Assembly: GCF_033095865.1 (NCBI RefSeq)
Contig: NZ_AP019365.1
Coordinates: 4,251,501-4,315,500 of the forward strand
Source: Pseudomonas sp. KU43P
GTDB lineage: Bacteria; Pseudomonadota; Gammaproteobacteria; Pseudomonadales; Pseudomonadaceae
Direction of reading: 5' to 3'
DNA: 64,000 nt
Part shown: piece after piece, positions 39,101 through 48,799 of the stretch
Layout: each line of letters begins with the position of its first letter
Position numbering within the stretch: position 1 is the stretch's first letter
Notes under the pieces: generated by a model
Databases searched by the model: none
What the model was told of the DNA's origin: nothing
What the model saw: the letters and a program-made list of their open reading frames with translations, nothing else
Translations under genes and position numbers: made by a program

Positions 39101-39399
39101 CGCCTGTTGTCGAGCCAGCACCGGCCGTCGAAGCTCAGCCAGAGGTGGTCGCAGAGGCTGCCCCGGTTGTTGCCGAAGTGGCACCTGTGGCTGCCGAGCC
39201 TGCCCCGGCTGAAGCACCGGCAGTGGTTGAGGCCGCTACCGTAATGCTGCCCAATGGCCGCGCACCGAACGACCCACGTGAAGTGCGTCGCCGCAAGCGT
39301 GAAGCCGAAGCCGCCGCCAAAGCTGCCCAGGAAGCTGCCGCTACTGCCGGTGAGCCTGCGCTGGAAGCCGCCGATGAGCACAAGCCTCATCACGGTTGA
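36148..39399 (+). CDS. rne: Ribonuclease E
   Basis: A 1083-residue endonuclease and scaffold of the RNA degradosome, essential for mRNA decay and rRNA/tRNA maturation. The catalytic half (about 1-520) has an S1 domain (about 38-120), the DNase-like site with acidic residues in [14 protein letters not shown] and VIDFIDMTP, and the zinc-link CPRCSGTG near residue 403. The C-terminal half is unstructured: an Arg/Glu-rich section with ten consecutive EERAPR units (38230-38409), then an Ala/Glu/Pro/Val-rich section with PAEAP-type runs. The last part ([16 protein letters not shown]) is basic. The ATG at 36148 gives the conserved start [13 protein letters not shown]. Confidence 0.97.
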   Translation: MKRMLINATQPEELRVALVDGQRLYDLDIESGAREQKKANIYKGKITRIEPSLEAAFVDFGSERHGFLPLKEISREYFKKAPEGRVNIKEVLSEGQEVIVQVEKEERGNKGAALTTFISLAGRYLVLMPNNPRAGGISRRIEGEERNELREALNGLTVPGDMGLIVRTAGLGRSSEEMQWDLDYLLQLWTAIKEASLDRAAPFLIYQESNVIIRAIRDYLRQDIGEVLIDSIDAQEEALTFIRQVMPQYASKVKLYEDSVPLFNRFQIESQIETAFQRVVDLPSGGSIVIDPTEALVSIDINSARATKGSDIEETALQTNLEAAEEIARQLRLRDIGGLIVIDFIDMTPAKNQRAVEERVRECLEADRARVQVGRISRFGLLEMSRQRLRPSLGESSGIVCPRCSGTGIIRDVESLSLAILRLIEEEALKDRTAEVRAQVPIPVAAFLLNEKRNSITKIELRTRARIIILPNDHLETPHFEVQRLRDDNPEVLNNQSSYEIAAAEAEEAPLPTATRTLVRQEAAVKTAPARANAPVPTAEAEQPAAPAVPAPSVPEPSLFKGLVKSLVSLFAGKEEPVAAPAVTAEKPASERTPRNEERRNGRQQSRNRNGRRDEERKPREERAERTPREERQPREERAPREERAPREERAPRQPREDRRSNREERPVRELREPLDAAPAAREERQPREERVAREERAPREERAPREERAPREERAPREERAPREERAPREERAPREERAPREERAPREERAPREERQPRPPREERQPRTAEQAAEQAAELAEEQLPNEELLQDEQEGVDGERPRRRSRGQRRRSNRRERQRNANGELIDGGEEEGNEGNDEQPQQHQATALGAELAAGLAVTAAVASSNISAGAEAQANQQAERATAEAPVTDNSEAAQPAEQVEIAAQADEAVIAPVVELPVSEPVAVVEASAEPVVEVAPQPAVEAEAAPAAEPVVVAETPVEAPAVEAGEAEKAPAAFEAAPVVEPAPAVEAQPEVVAEAAPVVAEVAPVAAEPAPAEAPAVVEAATVMLPNGRAPNDPREVRRRKREAEAAAKAAQEAAATAGEPALEAADEHKPHHG
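38230..38427 (+). repeat. 18-base tandem repeats inside rne
   Basis: Ten adjacent 18-base units encode EERAPR, followed by one EERQPR unit. Codons alternate in part (GAAGAGCGTGCACCGCGT versus GAGGAACGTGCTCCACGC), so a 36-base higher-order period is visible between 38302 and 38409. Similar imperfect units occur further upstream from about 38030. Confidence 0.9.
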
Positions 39400-39415
39400 T
39401 AGCAACGGCTGAATG

Positions 39416-39451
39416 AAAAAGCCCCGCCAGTGCGAACTGGCGGGGCTTTTT
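39416..39451. terminator. Terminator after rne
   Basis: AAAAAGCCCCGCCAG and CTGGCGGGGCTTTTT form a 15-base perfect stem with T-runs on both strands. Confidence 0.93.
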
Positions 39452-39479
39452 CTTGGCTGGGTGTTTCGTTGCTGTCTCT

Positions 39480-39553
39480 GGCCTTATCGCGGCTAAAGCC
39501 GCTCCCACAGATACCGGTAGGAGCGGCTTTAGCCGCGATGAGGCCGGCACCGG
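39480..39553. repeat. REP doublet, GCGGCTAAAGCCGC type
   Basis: Arms ATCGCGGCTAAAGCCGCTCC and GGAGCGGCTTTAGCCGCGAT separated by a short loop. The core differs from the GCCGGCAAGCCGGC type, so this is another REP subfamily. It lies between the convergent rne and murB genes. Confidence 0.87.
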
Positions 39554-39560
39554 TACAGGA

Positions 39561-40580
39561 TCAGTAGAGGTTAGGCTCCATCTCCAACTCAACCCCAAAG
39601 CGCTCAAGGATATCCGCCTGGATGCGACGCGCCAGGTCATGCATCTGCCCTCCGCTCGCCCGGCCATAATTGACCAGCACCAGCGACTGCAACCGATGTA
39701 CCCCGGCATCCCCTTCACGAAACCCTTTCCACCCCGCCTGCTCGATCAACCAGCCTGCTGCCAGCTTCACCTGGCCATCGGCCTGGGGATACGCAACCAC
39801 AGCGGGATACCGAGCACGTATACGCTCCACAAGCACAGCAGCCACTACGGGATTCTTGAAAAAACTCCCTGCATTACCCAGCTCGGCCGGGTCAGGCAAT
39901 TTCTCGCGGCGGATGCTGCAGATGGCATCGCTGATTGCCTGCGCGGTGGGCTGCTCGACGCCCTGCTCCTGCAGACGCTGACGCACCGGGCCATAGTCCA
40001 GGTGCGCCTGCAACACATGGCTCAAGACAAAACGCACCCGCAGGATCAGCCAGCGACCCGGATTACGCTTGAACAGGCTATCGCGATAGCCGAAGGCGCA
40101 TTCCTCAAGATCAAAGTCACGCAGCTCACCGGTTTCTCGGTCAAGCGCGGTCAGCCCGACGAATACATCCTTGACCTCCACGCCATAGGCACCAACGTTC
40201 TGCATGGGTGCTGCACCCACCGTACCCGGGATCAGGCTGAGGTTTTCCAGGCCGCAGAAGCCTTGCTGCAACGACCATTGCACGAACGGGTGCCAGGCTT
40301 CACCCGCCTCCGCCTCGACCACCACACGCTTACCGTCATCACTCAGTACGCGACGGCCCTGGCTGGCCATGTGCAGCACCAACCCGTCGATATCACGAGT
40401 CAACAGCAGGTTGCTGCCACCCCCGATCACCAGCACCGGGAGGCCTGAGTGTCGCGCCTGCTGCAGAGCCTCGCGCACCTCTTCATCGTTGTGCGCCTGG
40501 GTGAAATAGCGGGCTTTCACATCGATGCCGAAGGTGTTGTAGGGCTTGAGCGACACCTGCGCTTGCCAACTCACCGTCAT
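39561..40580 (-). CDS. murB: UDP-N-acetylenolpyruvoylglucosamine reductase
   Basis: A 339-residue FAD enzyme completing UDP-MurNAc. The FAD-binding start SLKPYNTFGID and IGGGSNLLLTRDIDG, then GLENLSLIPGTVGAAPMQNVGAYG, and the C-terminal catalytic part with GNAGSFFKNPV are seen. It is a type I MurB by length. Its start overlaps the phosphatase stop by four bases (ATGA). Confidence 0.97.
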   Translation of the reverse strand: MTVSWQAQVSLKPYNTFGIDVKARYFTQAHNDEEVREALQQARHSGLPVLVIGGGSNLLLTRDIDGLVLHMASQGRRVLSDDGKRVVVEAEAGEAWHPFVQWSLQQGFCGLENLSLIPGTVGAAPMQNVGAYGVEVKDVFVGLTALDRETGELRDFDLEECAFGYRDSLFKRNPGRWLILRVRFVLSHVLQAHLDYGPVRQRLQEQGVEQPTAQAISDAICSIRREKLPDPAELGNAGSFFKNPVVAAVLVERIRARYPAVVAYPQADGQVKLAAGWLIEQAGWKGFREGDAGVHRLQSLVLVNYGRASGGQMHDLARRIQADILERFGVELEMEPNLY

Positions 40581-41041
40581 AGTCGCCCCTTGATTTCCAC
40601 GACCAACTCACTGCAGGCTGCTTCGATCAGGTCAAGCACCTGCTCGAAGCCATCAGCGCCGCCGTAGTAAGGGTCCGGCACTTCGTCGAGGGCGGCGCCA
40701 TAGCGACGCAGGAACAAGTCCAGCTCACCGACAGCATTGTGCGGGCGCATCGCGCGCAAGTGGCCAAGATTGCTTTCATCCATGGCCAGAATAAGGTCGT
40801 ACTCGGCGAAATGCGCCGCCTTGACCTGCTGTGCGCGCTGCGCAGAGAGGTCGTAGCCCCGTGCCAGGGCAGCCTTGCAGGTGCGGCTGTCGGGCGCCTT
40901 GCCGACATGCCAGTCACCCGTGCCGGCAGATGCCACAAGCACCTGATCGGCCAGGCCCGCAGTTTGCAGTTGATGACGCAGCACACCTTCGGCAGTGGGC
41001 GAACGGCAGATGTTGCCCAGGCACACGAACAGAACGCGCAT
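40577..41041 (-). CDS. Low-molecular-weight protein-tyrosine phosphatase
   Basis: A 154-residue phosphatase. The P-loop C7-LGNIC-R13-S starts the protein (VCLGNICRSPTAEG), and the general acid Asp is in VPDPYYGG near residue 124. It overlaps kdsB by one base and murB by four. This placement between kdsB and murB is common in Pseudomonas; the target protein is not known. Confidence 0.94.
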   Translation of the reverse strand: MRVLFVCLGNICRSPTAEGVLRHQLQTAGLADQVLVASAGTGDWHVGKAPDSRTCKAALARGYDLSAQRAQQVKAAHFAEYDLILAMDESNLGHLRAMRPHNAVGELDLFLRRYGAALDEVPDPYYGGADGFEQVLDLIEAACSELVVEIKGRL

Positions 41042-41805
41042 CAGGCCTCCAGCAAGCGCCGCACGCGCTCCAGGTCTTCCGGGGTGTCGACACCGACGGC
41101 GGGCGCTTCGATGGCATCCTCAACGTGGATGCGCACGCCGTGCCAGAGGGCGCGTAGCTGCTCCAGCGCTTCGGTCTGCTCGAGCCAGCACGGGCCCCAG
41201 CCGACGAAGTCCTGCAGGAAGCCGACGCGGTAGGCGTACATGCCGATATGACGGCGATAGGGCACGCCTTCCGGTAGCGGGTTGCGGTCCTTGGCGAAGG
41301 CATCACGCGCCCACGGCAACGGCGCACGGCTGAACGTCAACGCCAGGCCGTTCTTGTCGCTGACCACTTTGACCGCGTTCGGGTTGAACACGGTTTCCGG
41401 CTCATGGATCGGCTCGGCCAGCGTGGCGATGCTGGCTTGCGGGTGGGCCGCCAGGTTGGCAGCCACCTGGTCGATGATCACCGGCGGAATCAATGGCTCG
41501 TCGCCCTGCACGTTGACCACGATGGCATCGGCGGACAGCCCCAGGTGGGCGGCGACTTCGGCCAGGCGGTCGGTGCCCGACTCATGGTCGGCACGGGTCA
41601 TCAGCACCTCGCCGCCGAACGCCTGGCAGGCTTGGACGATGCTGGCGTCGTCGGTGGCGATGACCACGCGGCTGGCGCCACTCTTGCGCGCCTGCTCCCA
41701 GACGTGCTGGATCATCGGCTTGCCAGCGATCAGCTGCAAGGGCTTACCCGGCAGACGCGTGGAGCGCAGGCGGGCAGGAATCACAACGGTGAAGTCGACA
41801 CTCAT
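41041..41805 (-). CDS. kdsB: CMP-Kdo synthetase
   Basis: A 254-residue cytidylyltransferase activating Kdo for lipopolysaccharide core synthesis. The nucleotide-binding start [17 protein letters not shown], the motif [12 protein letters not shown] near residue 100 and HIGMYAYR near 190 are seen. It overlaps the next genes on both sides by one to four bases, so the whole lpxK to murB run is one operon. Confidence 0.97.
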   Translation of the reverse strand: MSVDFTVVIPARLRSTRLPGKPLQLIAGKPMIQHVWEQARKSGASRVVIATDDASIVQACQAFGGEVLMTRADHESGTDRLAEVAAHLGLSADAIVVNVQGDEPLIPPVIIDQVAANLAAHPQASIATLAEPIHEPETVFNPNAVKVVSDKNGLALTFSRAPLPWARDAFAKDRNPLPEGVPYRRHIGMYAYRVGFLQDFVGWGPCWLEQTEALEQLRALWHGVRIHVEDAIEAPAVGVDTPEDLERVRRLLEA

Positions 41806-41987
41806 TTGTCCAGGCGCTCGTCGTCGGTCAGGGTGCGCGCCTCGCTTTCCAGCATCACCGGGATGCCATCGCGAATCGGGTAGGCCAGGCCTGCGCCCTT
41901 GCTGATCAGCTCGGTCTTGTCGGCGCTGAGCTTGAGCGGGCCTTTAGTGATCGGGCAGGCCAGGATGTCGAGCAGTTTGGTGTCCAT
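41802..41987 (-). CDS. Trm112-family small zinc-ribbon-like protein (YcaR/UPF0434)
   Basis: A 61-residue protein beginning [18 protein letters not shown]. Only one Cys remains of the two CxxC pairs of Trm112, so metal binding is probably lost. AAGGAAG precedes the ATG at 41987. It sits between lpxK and kdsB, as in E. coli (ycaR). Function is not established. Confidence 0.92.
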   Translation of the reverse strand: MDTKLLDILACPITKGPLKLSADKTELISKGAGLAYPIRDGIPVMLESEARTLTDDERLDK

Positions 41988-42030
41988 GGAAGCTTCCTTG
42001 AGGCCAGGTGGCCGGAAATTGAAAACAGGC

Positions 42031-43038
42031 TCAGGGCGTGCGCTGGGCCAGCAAACGTTGCAGCTGGCTGTCGAACCAGGCGGCGAAGGCCGGCGTGGGC
42101 TGGGCTTCGACAGCCAGGTACCACCAGTCATCAGCGGCGAAGGCCCGGCATTTCACCGCATCCTTCTCGGTCATCACCAACGGCAATGGCGGGCTGAACG
42201 CCAGGCGCTCGGCGCTGAATTCGGCGTGGTCGGCGAAGGGGTGCGGCACAGGCTGCCAGTTTAGCTCCAGCAGGGTGTTGAAGAAACGTTGCGGGTTGCC
42301 GATACCGGCGACCGCATGCAGGCGCTGGCCTGCGGGAAAGAAATCGAGTTCGCGTCGCTCGCCGCTGCGCAGGTTGACCAGGGCGCTGGGCTGCAGGCGG
42401 AACGCGAAGCCATCGCGGCGATCTTCGCTGGCGCCGTTGAACAGTACCGCATCGGCCTCCTGCAGGCGTTCGGCTGGCTCGCGCAAAGGCCCGGCTGGCA
42501 GGCAGCGGCCATTGCCCAAGCCGCGGGCCGCATCGATCAGCACCAGCTCCAGGTCTCGCGCCAGGCGATAATGCTGCATGCCGTCGTCACACAGGATGAG
42601 GTCCAGCGGCTCGCTGGCCAGCAGCGCCTGCACGGCGCGGGAGCGGTCCGGGTCGATCATCAGCGGCACGCCGGTGCGCTGGACAATCAGTAATGGCTCA
42701 TCGCCGGCCTGTTCGGCAGACTGCTGCGCCTCGACGCGCCACGGCAGTTGCGGCGGCTTGGCGCCATAACCCCGGCTGACCACGCCCACCTTGAGGCCCT
42801 GACGACGGCAATGCTCGATCAGCCAGAGGATCATCGGCGTCTTGCCGGTACCGCCAATGGTGATATTGCCCACCACGATGACCGGTACCGGGGCGCGATA
42901 GCTGGCACTTTCACCACTGAGAAACCGCGCACGCTTACGCGTGACCACGCGGCGATACAGGGCCTCCAGCGGACGAAGCAGGACAAGCGCGGGATGCCCG
43001 GCATACCAGGCCGCCAGCAGACGGTCGGCGAACGCCAT
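42031..43038 (-). CDS. lpxK: Tetraacyldisaccharide 4'-kinase
   Basis: A 335-residue inner-membrane kinase phosphorylating the lipid A precursor. A short N-terminal membrane segment precedes the P-loop [12 protein letters not shown] near residue 57. [20 protein letters not shown] and the C-terminal [12 protein letters not shown] are family motifs. The ATG overlaps the exbD stop as TGATG. A TTG one codon earlier is possible but unnecessary. Confidence 0.96.
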   Translation of the reverse strand: MAFADRLLAAWYAGHPALVLLRPLEALYRRVVTRKRARFLSGESASYRAPVPVIVVGNITIGGTGKTPMILWLIEHCRRQGLKVGVVSRGYGAKPPQLPWRVEAQQSAEQAGDEPLLIVQRTGVPLMIDPDRSRAVQALLASEPLDLILCDDGMQHYRLARDLELVLIDAARGLGNGRCLPAGPLREPAERLQEADAVLFNGASEDRRDGFAFRLQPSALVNLRSGERRELDFFPAGQRLHAVAGIGNPQRFFNTLLELNWQPVPHPFADHAEFSAERLAFSPPLPLVMTEKDAVKCRAFAADDWWYLAVEAQPTPAFAAWFDSQLQRLLAQRTP

Positions 43039-43472
43039 CAAGGCGTCCCCTGCGCCGCCTCGACAGTGGTCATGCGCAGGTGGCTGAAACCGAGCTTGCC
43101 GGCAGCATCCATTGCGGTGATCACGGCCTGGTGCGGCGTCTTGCCGTCAGCGCTGATTGCCAGGGGCAACGTGTTGTCGCCACCCGACTCGCGCTCGATG
43201 GCCTCGGTCAGGGTGGCCAGGTCGCTCTTGGGCAGCAGGTGGTTGTTCACCGAATACACCCCTTCGGCGCTGATGGTCACTTCCACCAGTTTGTCCTGGT
43301 CTGCGGGTGGCTGCTCGGCACTGGCGGCCTCGGGCAGCTCGACGCGCAACTGGGTCTCGCGTGTGAAGGTGGTGGTCACCACGAAGAACAGCAACAGGAC
43401 GAACACCACGTCGATCAGCGACGCCAAGTTGATGTCGACGTTCTCCCGCTGGCGATTGCGCCGGAACTTCAC
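43038..43472 (-). CDS. exbD: ExbD/TolR-family protein
   Basis: A 144-residue proton-channel component. A basic cytoplasmic start ([11 protein letters not shown]) is followed by one transmembrane helix with the essential Asp in [13 protein letters not shown] near residue 20, then a periplasmic domain. It starts with GTG and overlaps the exbB-like gene by four bases. It may energise outer-membrane transport or another envelope process; a specific TonB partner is not encoded here. Confidence 0.93.
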   Translation of the reverse strand: MKFRRNRQRENVDINLASLIDVVFVLLLFFVVTTTFTRETQLRVELPEAASAEQPPADQDKLVEVTISAEGVYSVNNHLLPKSDLATLTEAIERESGGDNTLPLAISADGKTPHQAVITAMDAAGKLGFSHLRMTTVEAAQGTP

Positions 43473-44104
43473 GCCTTGCCTCCGGCCACTTCGACTTCGC
43501 GGTCGCCCTGGATGACTTCCACCAGCTTGATCGCTTCCTGCTCCATGCCCACCACCAGCTCATCGATGCGCCGCAGCAGGAAACGGTGGAAGAACACGGC
43601 AGGGATACCGACCATCAGGCCGGCCGCGGTGGTGACCAGGGCTTTGGAGATACCGCCCGCCAGCACGGCGGCATTGGCGGTCACCTGCGAACCCATGAAG
43701 GCGCTGAAGATGTCGATCATGCCCAGTACGGTGCCCAGCAGGCCGAGCAGCGGGGCCATGGCGGCGATGGTACCGAGGGTGCTGATGTAACGCTCGAGTT
43801 CGTGAATGACGCGCGAGGCGGCCTCTTCGATGCACTCTTTCATGATCTCGCGGCCATGGCGCGAGTTGGCCAGGCCGGCAGCGAGGATCTCGCCCAGGGG
43901 CGAGTCGGCGCGCAGGGCCTTGAGCTTGTCACTGGTGAGCTGCTTGTCCTTGATCCACATCCATACCTGGCCCAGCAGGTGCGGCGGCGTGACACGGCTG
44001 GCGCGCAGGGTCCACAGGCGCTCGACGACGATAGCCATGGCGGCGATGGAGCTCAGAATGATCGGCAGCATCATCCAACCGCCGGACTTGACCAATTCCC
44101 ACAC
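43469..44104 (-). CDS. exbB: ExbB/TolQ-family protein
   Basis: A 211-residue inner-membrane proton-channel protein with three transmembrane helices (about 10-30, 115-140, 155-180). The conserved LGTVLGMIDIF and TAAGLMVGIPAVFFHR are seen. It starts with GTG at 44104, with AGGGG nine bases before, giving the common start WELVKSGGWMM. It is the first gene of the operon running through exbD, lpxK and kdsB to murB, after comEC. Confidence 0.93.
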   Translation of the reverse strand: MWELVKSGGWMMLPIILSSIAAMAIVVERLWTLRASRVTPPHLLGQVWMWIKDKQLTSDKLKALRADSPLGEILAAGLANSRHGREIMKECIEEAASRVIHELERYISTLGTIAAMAPLLGLLGTVLGMIDIFSAFMGSQVTANAAVLAGGISKALVTTAAGLMVGIPAVFFHRFLLRRIDELVVGMEQEAIKLVEVIQGDREVEVAGGKA

Positions 44105-44172
44105 AGTAAACGCCCCTTCGGAAAAAGGCCGCCACTCTACCATACGCACGCCGAGGGCTCATCTGCCGAAGG

Positions 44173-46401
44173 TCAGGGAATTGGCGTCACGTCGCGCCAG
44201 AAACGGCGCTGTGCTCGCACCCCTTCAACCTCGCCCTGGCTGCCCAGCAGCAAGCGCAACGCGCCTTCCCGCGCCGTGTCATGAATCGCCAACCCATGCT
44301 GTCGATAGCGCGCCACCACCTGCGCATGGGGGTGGCCGAAGCCATTGTTGCGGCCGCGCGAAATCATTACCCCACGCGGCGCGGTGGCACGGATGAATGC
44401 TTCGGTGGACGAACTGCGGCTGCCATGATGCGGCGCCTGCAGCCAATCGATGGATTGCACCGGATGGTCGGCCAGCCACGCGCTCTCGGCGCCGGCCTCC
44501 ATGTCACCGGCCAGCAGCAGGCGCTCGCCCTGCGCTTCGACCAACAGCACACAAGAGCGATCATTGCTGCCCTGCCCTTCGTCCCAGTGCCACAGCGAAA
44601 AACGCACGCCATCCCATTCCCAACTGTCCTGGCTGACGCACGGTTGCGCCGACAACGGCTCGGCAAGCGCCGGCGCCTCACCACTGAGCACCCGCGCCAC
44701 CGGCAGGCCACGAGCGACCGCCAGCGCACCACCCGCATGGTCGGCGTGGGCATGACTGATCAGCATCAGGTCCAGTTGCTTCACACCCAGCTTGTACAAC
44801 GTCGGCAGCACCACACGCTCGCCAATGTCGACGTCGCCCCGCGCCGGGCCCGCGTCGTACAGCAAGGCGTGATGACGCGTGCGCAGCAACACCGCCAAGC
44901 CCTGGCCGACGTCCAGGTGCCAGACCTCCACCTGCCCGTGCGGCAGGGTGTCTTTCGGCACCCACAGGGCCAACAACATGACGCCACCCAGGCCGCGCAA
45001 TGGCAAACCACGCGGCAGCAGCACCAGCAGCGCCCCCAGGCAGACCAGGAACCAGGCCCAGAGCGGCAGGGCCGGCGGCAGCCAAGCCGGGCGCCAGCCC
45101 GCCAAGACCGCCAACGCCCGCAGCAGGCCATCCAGCAGCCCTCCCGCCAGCCACAGCAACGCCTCGCCAACGCCTGCCAACGGCAGTAGCAAGGTACCGA
45201 GCAGCGCCAACGGCAAGACCGCCAGACTGATCCAGGGCACCGCCACCAGGTTGGCCAGCGGTGCGCTCAGGCTGACCGGCAGCCCGGTGGCCAACAATGC
45301 TGGCAGCAAACCCACCGCGATCACCCACTGGGCGCGGGTCCATGCCTGCCATGGGCGCCAGCCGCCCAGGCGGGCACTGAAGCAGTAGACAAGGATGGCC
45401 ACTGCAGCGAACGACAACCAGAAACCCGGCAGCAAGGCGGCCAGCGGCTCGATGATCAGCACCAGGTCAAGCGCTGCCAGCAAGGGGAAGAACGCTCCCA
45501 GGTGGCGAAAGCGCAAGCGCCACAGCAGCACCACCGCCAACATCAGGCAGGCGCGTTGCACCGGCACCCCGGCGCCGGCCAACCAACCGTAGGCCAGCGC
45601 CGCCGCCAGGGCCAGGCCACACGCCCATGGCAGCCAAGGCAAGCGCCGCGGCCATAGGCCCCAGCGCGCCAGCACCGCCACGAGCCCGTAAAGTAGCGCG
45701 GCCACGAGGCCGATATGCTGCCCGGAGATCACCAGCAAATGCACGGTGCCCGTGGCCTGGAGGACTTGCCAGTCGCTGCGGGCCAACCCCGAACCATCGC
45801 CGAGCACCAACGCCACCAACGCCGCTTCCCGGCCATTGGCCTCGACGGCCAACAGACGCTGGCGCAGTGCGTCGCGCCAACCCGGCGCCTGCGTTTCAAG
45901 CAACTGGCCGGCCTTGACCGTGCCAGTTGCGCCAATTCGCCGCGCCAGCAGTTGCGCCTCACGGTCAGGCCCGTGGGGGTTCAGCAACCCAGCTGGCCGC
46001 TGCAGCGTCACCGCAAGGCGCCAACGCTCGCCCGATCGTACTGGCGGGCCATCGAACCAACTCAGCTGCAGACGCGAAGGCAGCTCGGCGCGGCGCGACT
46101 GGGGTTGCGCCAACTCAAAGCGCACGCCCTGTCCGGTCTGGCCTGGCAGCCCTACCACCTCGCCCTCCAGCCACAGCGTACGGCCATCGAGCTGCGGCGC
46201 CAGACGCTGGTTCAGCGCCTCCTGCGCCGACCAGCAGGCCCAACACAAACCCAGCAGGAAACAGCCCACCGGCCACCCCCGCGAGCACAGGCAAAGCAGC
46301 CCGCCGCAGAGCAGCAGCCATAGCCATCCGACCGACGGCAATGCGGGTATAAGGCCCAGGCACAACAGCCCGAGTGCCAGCGCAAGCATCCCTGTGCGCA
46401 T
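44173..46401 (-). CDS. comEC: ComEC/Rec2-family DNA uptake channel
   Basis: A 742-residue polytopic membrane protein that carries single-stranded DNA across the inner membrane in competent bacteria. N-terminal helices precede an OB-fold-like DUF4131 part (about 60-150), the competence membrane domain (about 200-480, with ISGQHIGLVAALLYGL) and a C-terminal metallo-beta-lactamase domain (about 500-740) with SHAHADHAGGA metal ligands intact. The protein looks complete. An alternative GTG start is at 46422. Natural transformation is not proved by this gene alone. Confidence 0.93.
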   Translation of the reverse strand: MRTGMLALALGLLCLGLIPALPSVGWLWLLLCGGLLCLCSRGWPVGCFLLGLCWACWSAQEALNQRLAPQLDGRTLWLEGEVVGLPGQTGQGVRFELAQPQSRRAELPSRLQLSWFDGPPVRSGERWRLAVTLQRPAGLLNPHGPDREAQLLARRIGATGTVKAGQLLETQAPGWRDALRQRLLAVEANGREAALVALVLGDGSGLARSDWQVLQATGTVHLLVISGQHIGLVAALLYGLVAVLARWGLWPRRLPWLPWACGLALAAALAYGWLAGAGVPVQRACLMLAVVLLWRLRFRHLGAFFPLLAALDLVLIIEPLAALLPGFWLSFAAVAILVYCFSARLGGWRPWQAWTRAQWVIAVGLLPALLATGLPVSLSAPLANLVAVPWISLAVLPLALLGTLLLPLAGVGEALLWLAGGLLDGLLRALAVLAGWRPAWLPPALPLWAWFLVCLGALLVLLPRGLPLRGLGGVMLLALWVPKDTLPHGQVEVWHLDVGQGLAVLLRTRHHALLYDAGPARGDVDIGERVVLPTLYKLGVKQLDLMLISHAHADHAGGALAVARGLPVARVLSGEAPALAEPLSAQPCVSQDSWEWDGVRFSLWHWDEGQGSNDRSCVLLVEAQGERLLLAGDMEAGAESAWLADHPVQSIDWLQAPHHGSRSSSTEAFIRATAPRGVMISRGRNNGFGHPHAQVVARYRQHGLAIHDTAREGALRLLLGSQGEVEGVRAQRRFWRDVTPIP

Positions 46402-46543
46402 GAGGTAGAGCTCCAGAAGCACAATCGCTTACTGAGGCATAGCTGAAATGCCGGTCAGGCTCGCTCAACAATTGTCACAAACTCTGAACGAGCCTGCCTT
46501 GGAATCAAGGCATACTGCCTCGATCAACGCGCCAGGAGCCTAC

Positions 46544-47170
46544 ATGCCGCGCCGACTTTTCAAACGGTACATGCCGGATCCAACCAGCATCAGGGAACAC
46601 AAGTCCCTGCGCTTTTTCGGCAAGTTGCTGCACGACCCGAACCTCTGGCACCTGAACCGCCATTCGGTGGCGCGGGCCATGGGCGTAGGCCTGTTCGCGG
46701 CGTTGATCCCGATTCCGATGCAGATGCTGCTGGCGGCGGCGCTGGCCATTCCGGTCCGTGGCAACCTGCCGATCGCAGTCAGCCTGGTGTGGCTAACCAA
46801 CCCGTTGACCATGCCTCCGGTGTTCTTCGTCACCTACATGACCGGCGCCTGGCTGATGCAGGTGCCACCACGCACCTTGCCCGACGAACTGACCTTCGAA
46901 TGGATCACCAACCAGCTGGCCACGCTGTGGCAGCCGTTCCTGCTGGGTTCGGTGGTGTGCGGGGTGGTGCTGGGCATCGCTGCCTACTTCACCACCATGC
47001 TGTACTGGCGCTGGTGGGTTGGCCGGCAGTGGCGCCGGCGCAAGCAAAAGGCTTCAGGCGCGCATGCCGCGGCCGCTGACCAGCAGGCGAATGCACAGCA
47101 GATAGAGCAGCGCAGTGGCCACCAGCATGAAGGTGATCGCCGTCCCAATGCTGATGTCCGACACCCCTAG
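46544..47170 (+). CDS. DUF2062-family membrane protein with antisense-overlapping tail
   Basis: A 208-residue protein; the DUF2062 domain covers about residues 20-170 with membrane segments near 48-68, 75-100 and 125-150. It contains HLNRHSVARAMGVGLFAALIPIPMQM. AGGAG precedes the ATG at 46544. After the usual basic end (WRRRKQK) the frame continues for about 40 Ala/Gln/Asp-rich residues which lie opposite the 3' end of the ABC permease gene, overlapping it by 117 bases. Function is unknown. Confidence 0.87.
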   Translation: MPRRLFKRYMPDPTSIREHKSLRFFGKLLHDPNLWHLNRHSVARAMGVGLFAALIPIPMQMLLAAALAIPVRGNLPIAVSLVWLTNPLTMPPVFFVTYMTGAWLMQVPPRTLPDELTFEWITNQLATLWQPFLLGSVVCGVVLGIAAYFTTMLYWRWWVGRQWRRRKQKASGAHAAAADQQANAQQIEQRSGHQHEGDRRPNADVRHP

Positions 47171-47833
47171 GATGCCGTAGCGGAACGAGTTGACCATGTG
47201 CAGTACCGGGTTGGCCAACGACACGGTCTGCCAGAACGGTGGCAGCAGGTTGATCGAGTAGAACACCCCACCCAGGTAGGTCAGGGGTGTCAGCACGAAG
47301 GTCGGGATGATCGAGATATCGTCGAAATTGCGCGCGAACACCGCATTGACGAAGCCCAGCAGCGAGAAGATGGTGGCGGTCAACAGCACCACGATCACCG
47401 TCACGCCCAAGTGATGCACCTGCAGGTCGGTGAAGAACATCGACAGGATGGTCACGATCACCCCTACCGCCAAACCTCGGAGCACACCGCCCAGCACATA
47501 GCCGACAAGAATGGTATGCGGCGACACCGGCGACACCATCAGCTCTTCGATCGAGCGCTGGAACTTGCTGCCGAAGAAGCTCGACACCACGTTGCCGTAG
47601 GAGTTGGTGATCACCGACATCATGATCAGCCCCGGCACGATGTACTGCATGTAGGTGAAACCACCCATGTCGCCGATCTGACGACCGATCAGGTTACCGA
47701 AGATGACGAAGTACAGGACCATGGTGATCGCCGGCGGCAGCAGGGTCTGCGGCCAGATGCGCAGGAAACGTCGTACTTCGCGGTAGACGATGGTGTTCAG
47801 GGCGACCCAGTTGGTGCGCAGTTCCACACTCAT
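47054..47833 (-). CDS. ABC-2 type transporter permease
   Basis: A 259-residue inner-membrane permease with six predicted helices, of the YadH/NodJ-like ABC-2 group. It contains FGSKFQRSIEELMVSPVSP and PLTYLGGVFYSINLLPPFWQ, both typical. It overlaps the ATPase gene by four bases. An exporter role is likely; the substrate is unknown. Confidence 0.93.
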   Translation of the reverse strand: MSVELRTNWVALNTIVYREVRRFLRIWPQTLLPPAITMVLYFVIFGNLIGRQIGDMGGFTYMQYIVPGLIMMSVITNSYGNVVSSFFGSKFQRSIEELMVSPVSPHTILVGYVLGGVLRGLAVGVIVTILSMFFTDLQVHHLGVTVIVVLLTATIFSLLGFVNAVFARNFDDISIIPTFVLTPLTYLGGVFYSINLLPPFWQTVSLANPVLHMVNSFRYGILGVSDISIGTAITFMLVATALLYLLCIRLLVSGRGMRA

Positions 47834-48762
47834 ATGGCCACCTTCGACAGGTTTTTTTCCACCAGGGACACGAACAGCTCCTCGAGTCGGTTGGTCTTGT
47901 TGCGCAGGCTCTGCACCTCGATGTTCTGCAGCGCCAGCTGGCCGAACAGCGCGGTGATGCCGATGTCTTTTTCCACCTGCACTTCCAGGGTGTGCGGTGT
48001 CAGCAGCCGGCAGGGGTAGCCTTGCAGGGTCGGTGCCTGGGCCAGGTCCTGCTTGAGGTCAAGCACGAAGGTCTCCACGTGCAGCTTGCCCAGTAGCTTG
48101 CGCATGCTGGTGTTCTCGACGATGGTGCCGTGGTCGATGATGCCGATGTTGCGGCACAGCTGCTCGGCTTCTTCCAGGTAGTGGGTGGTCAGGATGATGG
48201 TGATGCCTTTCTGGTTGAGCTCGGTGAGGAAGCTCCACATCGAACGGCGCAGCTCGATGTCCACCCCGGCGGTAGGTTCGTCGAGAATCAGCAGGCGCGG
48301 CTCGTGGATCAGTGCCCGGGCGATCATCAGCCGGCGCTTCATGCCGCCGGACAGCGAACGCGACTGCACGTCACGCTTGTCCCACAGGCCCAACTGGGTC
48401 AGATACTGCTCGGCACGCTCCTTGGCCAGCTTGGGCGGGATGCCATAGTAACCGGCCTGGGTCACGACGATGTCGAAGGTCTTCTCGAACTGGTTGAAGT
48501 TGAACTCCTGCGGGACCACGCCCAGGCAGCGCTTGAGCGCCGCCGGTTCACGGTCCAGGTCATGGCCGAACACGTTCACCGTGCCGCTGGTCTTGTTGAC
48601 CAGGGTCGAGAGGATGCCGATGGTGGTGGACTTGCCGGCGCCATTGGGGCCGAGCAAGGCGAAGAAGTCACCTTCGGCAACCTCCAGGTCGATGCCCTTG
48701 AGGGCCTGGAAGCCGTTGCCGTAGGTCTTGGTCAGCTGTCGGATGGACAGGGCGGAACTCAT
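47830..48762 (-). CDS. ABC-2 exporter ATPase
   Basis: A 310-residue ATP-binding subunit partner of the permease (YadG-like). Walker A GPNGAGKSTT lies near residues 38-47, the Q-loop is VVPQEFNF, the signature is LSGGMKRRL near 140, Walker B is LLILDEPTAGVD, and the switch His is in ILTTHYLEEAE. The C-terminal extension (about 220-310) is longer than the basic domain, as in YadG. An upstream Fur-box-like site may link it to iron. Confidence 0.95.
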   Translation of the reverse strand: MSSALSIRQLTKTYGNGFQALKGIDLEVAEGDFFALLGPNGAGKSTTIGILSTLVNKTSGTVNVFGHDLDREPAALKRCLGVVPQEFNFNQFEKTFDIVVTQAGYYGIPPKLAKERAEQYLTQLGLWDKRDVQSRSLSGGMKRRLMIARALIHEPRLLILDEPTAGVDIELRRSMWSFLTELNQKGITIILTTHYLEEAEQLCRNIGIIDHGTIVENTSMRKLLGKLHVETFVLDLKQDLAQAPTLQGYPCRLLTPHTLEVQVEKDIGITALFGQLALQNIEVQSLRNKTNRLEELFVSLVEKNLSKVAI

Positions 48763-48799
48763 AGCGGGTCACGTACCGAGTAAAGAATGGTTCAGGACA

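Noticed and set aside
35722..39405. A 1227-codon open frame opposite rne
   Set aside because: It is a mirror of the GC-rich, repeat-rich rne gene, lacks any recognisable domain, and its composition follows the rne codon pattern.
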